Source: a virus. From it: a DNA stretch of 29,201 nt. Shown here in pieces: positions 9,556 through 17,950 of this stretch. A model generated the notes under the pieces. That model was given only the letters and a program-made list of their open reading frames with translations. It ran no database searches and was not told where the DNA came from. The stretch is taken from positions 1 to 29,201 of the IMG/VR virus record IMGVR_UViG_3300009502_000157; one strand, 5' to 3'. The number at the start of each line of letters is the position of its first letter. Positions within the stretch are counted from its first letter, which is position 1. The translations under genes and the position numbers were made by a program.

Positions 9556-12500
9556 TCACGGAACAATATCCATACCTATGATGCCACGGCAATTACTCGT
9601 GGTCCCACTCTCAGGTGCTCCCGTAAGGAAATCCAAAGCCTTACCACTAACGGAGTCCTTGATGATGACTTTGACCAATACGGGGCAATCAGTGTTATCC
9701 GGTGCTGGGTTCAAGAAGAATGCAGCTACAGGACCCACATTGATCTTCACTTGACAGTAAACATACCCGTATTTCGGGAACACAGTGGGACTGTCAAATG
9801 TATCCAAACCTGCTACTTGACATCCAGCACCGTCAAGAAGAGGATCTTGCTTGCTTGGACCAGCACCATCAACTCTTCCAACATCCATCCAGGTTGTCAA
9901 CCCTGGGATTTTCACCATGATTGCTAATGCCAAAGACCCAGGGCTACCACCCCCGGTATAGACAAAGTCATTCAGTTGAAGACCATGAAGCCTCAACTTG
10001 AAGTTCTTGAGTCCTACTGCCGTAACTCCGACATTGAAGGCCCGTACATACTGACGGTCCCCCGTACAACCTGAATAATTAGGTTGTGCCATGAACTCAG
10101 AAGCAAGATTGGGCCTGTACCCAACCGAATAATTGTACTGGGGGTACAGCAGGATACCGCAGGAAGGGAATGGGGCAGAGGAACCCTCGGCAATCGGAGG
10201 ATCTCTGGCAGGAAGTCCTGCAACTTGGGCCTCAGTGTTCAAAGCTGCTACACTAAGACTATGAGTGTGGCAGTAGCCAGCAAGCCATGAAGCATTGTCC
10301 CAATCATCCCTGGCTGAATTAGGCCGTACAGGTACCTGGATAGGGGGTGTCCCTGGAGGAAGTCCCGGGCCTACCAGAGGGACTGCCGCAGCTACGGGAA
10401 CGCCTGCAAAAGTAGTCCATTTGCTATTGTACCTGTAAGACTCATCCAGGAAGAACTCTGCCATATCCTTTGTGGTGTTGTACAAAGTAGTAACGGGTAC
10501 ACCACCACTCAAGAAGTTCCCGTACTCAGGAAGAATGTCAGTAGTGTACAGGACTGAATGGTACAGGATCTTATCAGCCCCAGACCTAGGTAGGTCTCCT
10601 AGATTCACAGTAGGAGTCGGAGTGCCTTGTAGGAGGGTCTTGCGTGCAAAGACACGTACCTTTGCATTCTCCGTGAAGGTAATTGGACTCCTTGATGTAT
10701 CCCCAATGGGGTATACTGAATCCTTACTGTACGCATCCGATGTGAGAACGGGAGAGTAGGTACCAGAAGGCCATGTACCACCTACAGTGTCATACAAGGC
10801 TGGGACTGGGTACTCAACCCTTTGGAATCTAGGGAGTGGAGTTGTACTGGTGGGCACAATAAAACTGGAACCATAGGATGCTGTAGACAGGAACAAGGGG
10901 CTTTGTGTCTTGGCATACCAAGCAGTCGGATCAAGCCCTCCAATACCTACATCACTATTAACGTAAGTACTGTCAAAGAGCCCATGAACCGTTATTGTGG
11001 TATCAAGGGCGAGTGCGTTAGACCTTGCATCTGCATCTGCCCACGCATTGTTCCGGGGAAGGAAGTATGCAACCCCAGAATTCAGAACGGCACAAGTTGG
11101 GAGTGCCCATGTCCCACTCTTGGTCAGGTCATATACTGAAGCACCATCCAATGTGGGAGATACTGCCCCATCAGCATCCTCAGTGACTTCACCCCTAAAG
11201 GCATGATAGCAGGATGCCGCTGTGCCACCCACAGTTGCAAGGTTGTCTACCCCAGAGATGTTTGCCCAGTCTACCAAAGACGTAGACCAGACATCTGTAC
11301 TTGCTGGGGCTACACCATCCCTGACATACCGTTCAAACGCTTGCTCAGTCTTGAAATGTACCAGGGCATAGGAACCATCCATCCTGAGAGGAGCGGATAT
11401 AGCTCCCGTGAACTGGAACCGATGCCTGTACCGTGCAATCTGGTATCCCCAAAAGTCCTTGGAGAAATTAGGATAATCCCCAGCCCTGGGGAGAGCTATT
11501 GAAGCATGTCCAGGCAAGGGGTTATCATCGAAGAATCTAAGCTTATCTACTAGAGGGGTGTAGAGCAGATTCACATAGTCAGACAGGTACGGGAGGCGGT
11601 ATCCCAAGAAGTTCCCGTCAGTACCCCCACCATGACCTGAAGAAGTAGCCCCAAAGATAGGAATACCCTTCCCCGTGATCACAAAAGACTGAGCAGAAGG
11701 ATCAAGTAGGAGCCGTACCTGTCCTGCCAAAGGATCAGGAGCCGCAGGAGCCGTCCCACCAACCCTAGCTGCCCCAGTGTGAATCTCATTCAGTTCGAAC
11801 TGTCCCGCAGCCTTACCAGGGAAAACATACGGACTTGGGGGAGTACCGGACCCTGGGGTGAAGATGCCTCCAGGATGCCCGTCACAACCACTCCCACCAG
11901 AGAAGCCTTGGCCGAGAAGGATTGCTCCAACGCACCTATCCAGGACATCAGCTTCGGAAGCCGCAGGGCTAATACTTGTGAACGTGCTAGACGGCCAATG
12001 AAGCAGTGCCAACACCCCCCTGTCAGCCGGGAAGCACACTCCAGACACTACAGAATAGAGTGCCGCTGCCCCCGCATTTGGAAGGATTCTCCATGTAGCA
12101 TTCGTGGAGAATACACCACCAGGAGTCAAGGTACAGAATCCAGGAACCGTTGCCCCAGGACCACCACCCGTGTAAGTACCAGCACCATCAACAATGTTGA
12201 AGGTTGGATCAGTTACAGGATCTACTCCAAAAACCGTGAAGGCACCACCGGAGACAACCCTTCCCGGTTGAGGATCAGACCAGTAGTAAGGATACACAGC
12301 ATCAGCAGTCTGTGTCGAATCCCAAGGCCACGCATAGGAAGCCCTGTTAGATTGGACATCCATCTTCAAGTAACCCCAATCAGGGATACCCGAAATGGTA
12401 GACCCAAGCCACATCAAAGGAGCATTCCCAACCGTGGGTGGGATCGGTGGAATTAGAGCCGAAAGGTCATCCAAGGCTCCTTCTACATCTTCCACGAAGT

Positions 12501-12678
12501 AGCGAAAGAAGAAGTCCCTATAGGTGATATCCTCAGATGAATGAGCGGCTGGACTTGTGATGTGTGCCGCAAGACCATCCTCAGAATTACCTGTTACAGA
12601 TCCCGGTTCTACGGAAGAACCGGAAATCATTCCAGGGCCACCACCTACAGAAGTCAGACCGTCAATTCTACGGGGCAT
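9556..12678 (-). CDS. Giant virion-associated protein, unknown family (1040 aa)
   Basis: The gene starts 2 bases after the TAG stop of the 1120-aa gene, with a GGTGAG ribosome-binding site that overlaps that stop. It ends with TGA, 59 bases before the 1518-aa gene. The first 50 residues are Gly/Ser-rich and look disordered. A short acidic helical segment follows (residues 51-75), and then a long beta-type, Gly/Pro/Ser/Thr/Tyr-rich body. I count 13 cysteines, about three times the density of the neighbouring 1518-aa protein, spread along the whole chain. It has a CHTHSLSV segment in the C-terminal third and a DILPEYGNF motif encoded at about 10519-10539, like the PEYG of the 1518-aa protein. 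It does not share the GKPxLDAELN platform of the flanking paralogues. It is probably a tail or baseplate appendage, judged by size, composition and neighbours only. Confidence 0.82.
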   Translation of the reverse strand: MPRRIDGLTSVGGGPGMISGSSVEPGSVTGNSEDGLAAHITSPAAHSSEDITYRDFFFRYFVEDVEGALDDLSALIPPIPPTVGNAPLMWLGSTISGIPDWGYLKMDVQSNRASYAWPWDSTQTADAVYPYYWSDPQPGRVVSGGAFTVFGVDPVTDPTFNIVDGAGTYTGGGPGATVPGFCTLTPGGVFSTNATWRILPNAGAAALYSVVSGVCFPADRGVLALLHWPSSTFTSISPAASEADVLDRCVGAILLGQGFSGGSGCDGHPGGIFTPGSGTPPSPYVFPGKAAGQFELNEIHTGAARVGGTAPAAPDPLAGQVRLLLDPSAQSFVITGKGIPIFGATSSGHGGGTDGNFLGYRLPYLSDYVNLLYTPLVDKLRFFDDNPLPGHASIALPRAGDYPNFSKDFWGYQIARYRHRFQFTGAISAPLRMDGSYALVHFKTEQAFERYVRDGVAPASTDVWSTSLVDWANISGVDNLATVGGTAASCYHAFRGEVTEDADGAVSPTLDGASVYDLTKSGTWALPTCAVLNSGVAYFLPRNNAWADADARSNALALDTTITVHGLFDSTYVNSDVGIGGLDPTAWYAKTQSPLFLSTASYGSSFIVPTSTTPLPRFQRVEYPVPALYDTVGGTWPSGTYSPVLTSDAYSKDSVYPIGDTSRSPITFTENAKVRVFARKTLLQGTPTPTVNLGDLPRSGADKILYHSVLYTTDILPEYGNFLSGGVPVTTLYNTTKDMAEFFLDESYRYNSKWTTFAGVPVAAAVPLVGPGLPPGTPPIQVPVRPNSARDDWDNASWLAGYCHTHSLSVAALNTEAQVAGLPARDPPIAEGSSAPFPSCGILLYPQYNYSVGYRPNLASEFMAQPNYSGCTGDRQYVRAFNVGVTAVGLKNFKLRLHGLQLNDFVYTGGGSPGSLALAIMVKIPGLTTWMDVGRVDGAGPSKQDPLLDGAGCQVAGLDTFDSPTVFPKYGYVYCQVKINVGPVAAFFLNPAPDNTDCPVLVKVIIKDSVSGKALDFLTGAPESGTTSNCRGIIGMDIVP

Positions 12679-12680
12679 GT

Positions 12681-15600
12681 CTACTCACCCGCCATCAGGA
12701 GAAGGTTCTTGGTTCTGTAAATCGCAGCCGAAGTGAAGTTACCGGCAGGAGCCACAGGATCAGGTTGGTCAGATACAAAACCAATCACGTTCAAAGCACT
12801 CACGATTGAGTACCTGGAGAACACTACTAAGAGTACTTCACCCTTACGGAACAGAGGACAATCAGCCGTTGCCCTTGCCAGGACCGGAAGGAAGACCTTG
12901 TGAGTACTGGCTCCCGTGAGAGGCTGTGAGCCCATTGCAGGACGATAATCCTTGGGGTCTATGTAGTCGTAGTAGGCACGCATCTCTGCGTCCATGATGG
13001 GACCATGTGTACCACCAAGCTTGATCTCTACTGTCCCATCCATCTGTACGAAGGGGAACAATGAAACCAACCCTGCCTTGGTGTTGAAGTCAGAGATGGC
13101 AAGCTGGGAAATCCCACAGAACTCCCAATCACCCCCGAAGGTGTATTGGAGAAGAGGATTGTCCCTACGGTTGTTCGCACAAGCAATCTGTGCCAGGGGC
13201 TCTGCGTAGGGGTAAGGCAGTTCCACAGATCCAGGGCCCATGTTCCCCGAGTAGAGTACAGAGCCAACCACCAGGGGCTTGATTGTCAGCAGGGACGGCA
13301 GAGGATTCGGCCCCCCCGTGATTGGGAACTGCTTGGACCCTACGGTCTGAGGAGCATTTGTCCTGTAGTAGACAGATACCTGATACCCGAACACACCGGG
13401 ATTAGGGATCGGGTCTTGAGGGTAGTAATCCACTTGACAGAGGGCATTGGGGCCCGATGGGAGAGGAGCCGCCAACTTCAGAAGCCTTGATGAGCTACCG
13501 TACTCTGTAGCAGCGAGATCAACACCTACAGGGTTTGCTGTAACCGTATCTGTAACTGTAATTCTCCCACGTCCAATCCGTCGAGATAGGGCAATGGTTT
13601 GAATATCTCTACATACCACAAATTCAGTGACAGCTAAGTCACCCCCACCTATAAGGCAAGATGATTGTTCCAGGGTAACTTCCCGGAAACCTTCTCGGAA
13701 GAGAGGTTGAGGGACCCATGTGGAAATCATCTCCGGGGGACGTTCAGCAAGGTTATTCTCTACAAGAGAGCCTTGAGGGAACACCACAGGGTCCGGTGCG
13801 GGGATCAGATCCGGGTTGTCAGTAAGCCCGAATGCAGGGGGGTAGGTAATCTCCAGGTCAATGGATAGTGTCCTGGGACTTCCATTATCCCCAAGAACAG
13901 CATTCCCTACCATTGGGTAATTCATGCCACTGTTAGTGCCACCATCAACAGTGCATCCATTCACCCCGAGGGTAATCTCAATCTTGTCAGTCCCAATACC
14001 CTCGATCAAATCAATCTGGACATCCCGACCGAAGGGGTTTGCCATGCCTACACAGAGCCCATCATCATGTACAGCATCAAACAGGTCTGTGACCATTGTA
14101 CCAGAAGGCCATAGATCCTTTACTGCATGGAGATAGGCACCCCCAGGAGTCCAATCTTGGAGGGAGTCTGCACGGAGTATTGAGAAGTCTATGGTGATGA
14201 CATCTCCAGTCATCCACTTAGTAGTGTGCCCATCAGGTCCAGCCGCAACTTTGATCCCTAGAGGATTGAGAGCCGGGTTTGGGTTGATTACAAAGTTGTG
14301 TCTAGCCACAACGGGCTGTGACCCAAAGCGCCGAGAGATGTGATCGAAGTCCCGGATGGACTCACCCCTGGTGGTATCCCCAGATCCCTGTGCGGGGATA
14401 CCATCATGTCTTCCAATTTCATTGCAGACAATGAACTGTGTAGAATACCCACCAGTCCCTTGTCCAATATCTTCCAATTTGTCTTCGGCACAAAGCTGCC
14501 AAGTCCGAACCGTCCCATCCATGAGGGACTGAATCTGGTTCTGAAGTTCTGCCGTCAGGTCAAGTCCCGTAGGAGACACATGGCGACGAAGATCAAGAAC
14601 ATCAGTTCTCTCAATCACGTCATGGAAGTACCCATCAGGTCTATCAGATGTGGCAGGGGGGATAGCTACAAGGCTACCTGCCGGAAGATGTAGGTGAGTG
14701 TTGTTGAGACCTGCATGGTTATGGGCTAGAGCACCACTCACGTTCCCATCAGGGTTGAAACCACCTTGAAGGGTGGCATCATCACGCCGAAAGACAAAAC
14801 AGATTGGGATTGCAAAGACAAAACCATCCACCGTTCCGAGGTCAATGGCTGCATTCCTGGAACCATCTCCAGCTACCCAGAGTCCATTGTCTACGATCCC
14901 GTAAGCAGTTGCATCCGAAGGGGGGACAATCGTAGCATTGTCAGCCGGGATGAAATGATATCCAGCTACAGGTACACTCTGGGCACCCTGAGCTAGAATC
15001 CCAGGGTTAGAGAAACCATCCGGTTCAATTCTCGGCTCCACACCTAGAAGTGCCTGCCCATATACCCTGACACGGTACTGAAGTTGTACCCTCTGGGCAC
15101 ACTCAATCCCAATCATGGGGTCTACAGAGTCATCATCCAGCCAGACACTAGGATTACTGTTGACATTCCCATGCCGGTAGATTTGAGTCTGGTTCGGCTT
15201 GTTGGGCCTGTTGGCACCACCCGCCATAGGGAAGGGTCCAGTACCCCCACCATTGACAGGGATATTCACTGTTGAGGAAGTCAGGAGAACACCGTTCCCA
15301 ACCAGACCCCCATTGACAGCCGTTACCGTGACTAGATATGTACCGTAAGAATTGGCAGAAACGTAGGTGTTGAGCCCATTGATCGGATTGTTGATGGCAG
15401 AGGCAAGGTTAGCAGCCGTAGTGGTGTCATTCACACCTACCTGGAACTGGTTGGCACCGGGAGCCCCTGCTACCGCATTGAGAGTGACAGCACCACCACC
15501 GATAGCAGTAATGTCAATAGTCACCCAGTCCACACCAGGGGCCGGAAGAGTCAGAGTGATCCCGAACGTCCCACTTGCCCTTGGGGATGGTGCAACGAAA

Positions 15601-16043
15601 GCTCTCCATACTTCCAGGAAGGCAAAGTCCGTTCGCTTGGTAGACCCTGGAGGCCCTGGAGGTAGAGGAGCCCCTGAAAGCTGGATAAGGTTCTTCCCAG
15701 GGGTACTGGTATTGGTGTATTCAAACACCAAAGGAGAACCATCCACTACTACCAGTCTCTTGTTGATGCCGAAAGCATTGGGGACTGCCCCCCCAACAAA
15801 CTCATAGTCATCCAGGGCAGACCCACGAGTCTGAGGCCGAATGAACCCAGACGGGAGTTGCTTCTCCTGAATGAGCCTGGAAAGCTGCTCTAGGGCATCC
15901 TGAGCAAGGTTGAGCTCTGCATCCAGAACCGGCTTCCCTGACTGAAACACCAACCCTTCGATAGCCCGTTCCCCAGGAGGCAAATCCCGAGATACGGTCG
16001 TCGGAGTAGCTGGAATATCGTAGTACTTCCTACGGATGGGCAT
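12681..16043 (-). CDS. Giant baseplate/tail-appendage protein with shared N-terminal platform (1120 aa)
   Basis: The ATG at 16043 has a strong AGGAG ribosome-binding site 6 bases upstream, inside the last codons of the homing endonuclease gene (14-base overlap). Residues 34-48 contain FQSGKPVLDAELNLAQ, 142-152 FLEVWRAFVAP, then RVQLQYRVRVYG, FAIPICFVFRRDD and DVLDLRR. The same motifs occur in the same order in the protein that starts at 3961. Between FLEVWRAFVAP and the YRHGNV segment lies an extra Gly/Ala/Thr-rich beta domain (about residues 155-280) that the paralogue lacks. A histidine cluster (AHNHAGLNNTHLH) lies near residues 435-450. The ELQNQIQSL helix after DVLDLRR may help oligomerisation. 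By family resemblance and context this is a virion protein whose N-terminus docks on the baseplate or tail; the rest may be a fibre or peripheral structure. It ends with TAG. Confidence 0.85.
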   Translation of the reverse strand: MPIRRKYYDIPATPTTVSRDLPPGERAIEGLVFQSGKPVLDAELNLAQDALEQLSRLIQEKQLPSGFIRPQTRGSALDDYEFVGGAVPNAFGINKRLVVVDGSPLVFEYTNTSTPGKNLIQLSGAPLPPGPPGSTKRTDFAFLEVWRAFVAPSPRASGTFGITLTLPAPGVDWVTIDITAIGGGAVTLNAVAGAPGANQFQVGVNDTTTAANLASAINNPINGLNTYVSANSYGTYLVTVTAVNGGLVGNGVLLTSSTVNIPVNGGGTGPFPMAGGANRPNKPNQTQIYRHGNVNSNPSVWLDDDSVDPMIGIECAQRVQLQYRVRVYGQALLGVEPRIEPDGFSNPGILAQGAQSVPVAGYHFIPADNATIVPPSDATAYGIVDNGLWVAGDGSRNAAIDLGTVDGFVFAIPICFVFRRDDATLQGGFNPDGNVSGALAHNHAGLNNTHLHLPAGSLVAIPPATSDRPDGYFHDVIERTDVLDLRRHVSPTGLDLTAELQNQIQSLMDGTVRTWQLCAEDKLEDIGQGTGGYSTQFIVCNEIGRHDGIPAQGSGDTTRGESIRDFDHISRRFGSQPVVARHNFVINPNPALNPLGIKVAAGPDGHTTKWMTGDVITIDFSILRADSLQDWTPGGAYLHAVKDLWPSGTMVTDLFDAVHDDGLCVGMANPFGRDVQIDLIEGIGTDKIEITLGVNGCTVDGGTNSGMNYPMVGNAVLGDNGSPRTLSIDLEITYPPAFGLTDNPDLIPAPDPVVFPQGSLVENNLAERPPEMISTWVPQPLFREGFREVTLEQSSCLIGGGDLAVTEFVVCRDIQTIALSRRIGRGRITVTDTVTANPVGVDLAATEYGSSSRLLKLAAPLPSGPNALCQVDYYPQDPIPNPGVFGYQVSVYYRTNAPQTVGSKQFPITGGPNPLPSLLTIKPLVVGSVLYSGNMGPGSVELPYPYAEPLAQIACANNRRDNPLLQYTFGGDWEFCGISQLAISDFNTKAGLVSLFPFVQMDGTVEIKLGGTHGPIMDAEMRAYYDYIDPKDYRPAMGSQPLTGASTHKVFLPVLARATADCPLFRKGEVLLVVFSRYSIVSALNVIGFVSDQPDPVAPAGNFTSAAIYRTKNLLLMAGE

Positions 16044-17274
16044 TGACTACTCCTAGAGGAGCTTTCCCAAAGATTTCGGGGTGCGTTCTCAAGTTCCTAC
16101 AAGGCCGTTCCCATAGAGGGATTCTTGGGGCATACCTGGACTCTACCTGCGACCACACAACATCCCGTTGGCATAGGACAAACACCCGGCCCACCTGAGC
16201 TTCAAACTCCACCATCTTTTCTGAGGCTCTCCGGGCATACGTCCCATCGGGGTAACCCCACCCCTTCAATTCCACCCACCCGGCAGGAACCAAATCTTCC
16301 ACTGGGTCGTGCAGGTAGAATTCAGGGGTGTAATGTGCCCCCGATAGGAGTTTGAAGACCTCCCCCTCGTATTCGTACCTGATCCCCAGGAGCATCAGCA
16401 CCCGGCAGAAGTTGGCCTCCAGTGTGGACCGGGTGTAATGGGGAATGCCCTTGCGGAACCCACAGATGCCTCTCCCGCCACCCTGGGGAATCAAAGTACC
16501 ATTCGCAATGCGAGAAGCTAGACTTTTAGCACAAGCACCTGGGGTTTGGAAACCAACCTTCTCCCCTCGATCCAGTCTCCGACGGACACCCGCAGATAGT
16601 TTCTCGGAATGTCCAGGTCTTTCTCGGATAGCCGCCAAGGATACCCGCCCCCTCTCCCCACGTCTCTGAGAGTCCTCGGAAGTGATATTATGAGGCTTGC
16701 CAAGCCCTCCCCGAGAGATCGCAACCTTATGCTCTTCCGAGAAGTGTTTTCCCTTCCAGGGGGCTGACTCTCTGAGTTTCTCAGATAGTGCCTCCCGTGC
16801 TCCTGGGATAGCCCACCTAGCCTTGGCAGCGTCAACCATCTTCGCCCTGCACTCAGCAGACCTAGCCCTAGACCCGGGGACATCCAACAGAGCCCCAGGG
16901 TATTGCTCCAGGTATTGCTCCTGGGTGAAACCGTGGTCTGCCTGAATGTGTTGGAGAAGTCGTCTCCGAAGCAACCCACAGGTCTGACAGGCTAACATTG
17001 AATCCGTGGTTTTCCCCTTCTTATACTTCAGGGGTGTACCCCTGCATGAATCACACTTCACATAGAAGGCCCTCCCCGTATAGCCCGTCACAGGAGCACC
17101 ACAGGTCGAACATTTTACTTCCCGCCCCTCGATGGGAACCTCTAAAAGAGTCCCAGGGTACTGAGCGAGAAACTCCTCCCGACTCAAACCATGCACATCA
17201 TGGACATGCTTGGTGAGCCTGAGAAGATCGCTTCGGCTACATAGGGGACAGGTGAGTCGAGTCGGGGTGCCCAT
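16030..17274 (-). CDS. Free-standing homing endonuclease: zinc fingers + NUMOD3-like + PD-(D/E)XK nuclease (414 aa)
   Basis: Two MucR-like C2H2 fingers are visible: C9/C12/H23/H28 and C96/C99/H109/H114. Each is followed by a near-copy of the same tail (LSREEFLAQYPG and FTQEQYLEQYPG). Between them is a zinc ribbon, C55/C58/C74/C77. Residues about 172-195 (WKGKHFSEEHKVAISRG) match the NUMOD3 DNA-binding element of phage homing endonucleases. The C-terminal domain has LEANFCRVLMLLGIRYEYE (E286), YTPEFYL (E318, where Asp is usual) and VELKG (E335, K337), the layout of a PD-(D/E)XK nuclease. It would cut a phage allele lacking the gene and spread by repair. The gene sits between two structural genes, 40 bases after one, and overlaps the next by 14 bases. 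Only a weak GGGG ribosome-binding site, buried in a hairpin, precedes its ATG. The product is clearly not structural. Confidence 0.88.
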   Translation of the reverse strand: MGTPTRLTCPLCSRSDLLRLTKHVHDVHGLSREEFLAQYPGTLLEVPIEGREVKCSTCGAPVTGYTGRAFYVKCDSCRGTPLKYKKGKTTDSMLACQTCGLLRRRLLQHIQADHGFTQEQYLEQYPGALLDVPGSRARSAECRAKMVDAAKARWAIPGAREALSEKLRESAPWKGKHFSEEHKVAISRGGLGKPHNITSEDSQRRGERGRVSLAAIRERPGHSEKLSAGVRRRLDRGEKVGFQTPGACAKSLASRIANGTLIPQGGGRGICGFRKGIPHYTRSTLEANFCRVLMLLGIRYEYEGEVFKLLSGAHYTPEFYLHDPVEDLVPAGWVELKGWGYPDGTYARRASEKMVEFEAQVGRVFVLCQRDVVWSQVESRYAPRIPLWERPCRNLRTHPEIFGKAPLGVVNAHP

Positions 17275-17284
17275 GCACTATGAT

Positions 17285-17315
17285 ACCCCGATCAACTACC
17301 TAATGATGTAGGGGT
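17285..17315 (-). promoter_or_regulatory. Hairpin covering the only ribosome-binding site of the homing endonuclease gene
   Basis: ACCCC (minus strand 17315-17311) pairs with GGGGT (17289-17285), and ATCA (17307-17304) pairs with TGAT (17294-17291). The asymmetric internal loop has 3 and 1 bases, and the apical loop has 9. The GGGG arm is the only Shine-Dalgarno-like run before the ATG at 17274. No U-run follows, so a terminator is unlikely. The effect on translation is inferred. Confidence 0.45.
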
Positions 17316-17950
17316 CAGAAGGAAAGTCGCCAAGTAACCGTCAGAATTGATGTGTTGGGTTTTGCGATGCAGGCGAATGTGAGATAATTAGCCAGGATGT
17401 CATAGAGAGTTAGATCCCTTGTGAGGTTTCGGGTAGGGAACGTGTCGGGGTTGGGATGAGGGGTGAGTGAGTCATCCAATGTCCTCATCAACCCCATCTC
17501 GTTCAGGGGCCCTACTGCTTCGGCCTGACCATACGTTGTAGTGAAGTCAACGATATTGGTGGGAATCGAAGAAGCTGCCCCAGTACCATCCCTGAAGACC
17601 CTAGTGGAGAATGCCTTACGGGCAATCTCATTGTTCAATCTACGCTGCCTGGGGTCCGGTGCGTCGGGACTAAGAAGTGAACCCGTGGCACCTGTACCTA
17701 CCCCAAGCATGGTCAAACCAGCCGTACCGGCTCTCCCAGCCTGGAACATCATTGCACAGAGGATCGAAGCGTCCAGAGTGATGATATTGTCTAATTCCCG
17801 GTACTCCATGAGTTTATCAGTAAGAGCATCCCTCATCTCAATGATGAACTTGCCCTTGGCTGAACCCATCAGGAGTTGATCCTCATACCTAGTTTCCATA
17901 GCACACTTGAACCCCTGGGAAGGTTGATGGATTCTATCCGAGTGGAACAT
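17315..17950 (-). CDS. Virion structural protein, VGTG/NEMGLM type (211 aa)
   Basis: Residues 1-70 look helical and charged. From residue 80 the sequence reads MLGVGTGATG (VGTG at 84-87), then RRLNNEIARK (103-112), TNIVDFTTTYGQAEAVGPLNEMG and GLM (153-155). This order, VGTG, then L.NEI.RK, then E.GL(M/F), is a pattern I recall from small phage tail and baseplate-associated proteins; I cannot give a family name. The ATG at 17950 directly follows an 8-bp inverted repeat and an AGGGTG ribosome-binding stretch. An internal ATG at residue 18 (METRYEDQ) has a poorer ribosome-binding site. The gene lies in the same frame as the 1786-aa gene upstream, separated by two in-frame TAG codons. It is followed after 40 bases by the homing endonuclease. 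Confidence 0.78.
   Translation of the reverse strand: MFHSDRIHQPSQGFKCAMETRYEDQLLMGSAKGKFIIEMRDALTDKLMEYRELDNIITLDASILCAMMFQAGRAGTAGLTMLGVGTGATGSLLSPDAPDPRQRRLNNEIARKAFSTRVFRDGTGAASSIPTNIVDFTTTYGQAEAVGPLNEMGLMRTLDDSLTPHPNPDTFPTRNLTRDLTLYDILANYLTFACIAKPNTSILTVTWRLSF

Noticed and set aside
11779-12456. 225-codon open frame on the plus strand
   Set aside because: It is antisense to the 1040-aa gene, with an extremely Arg/Pro/Ser-rich translation and no motif or neighbours. It is a shadow frame.
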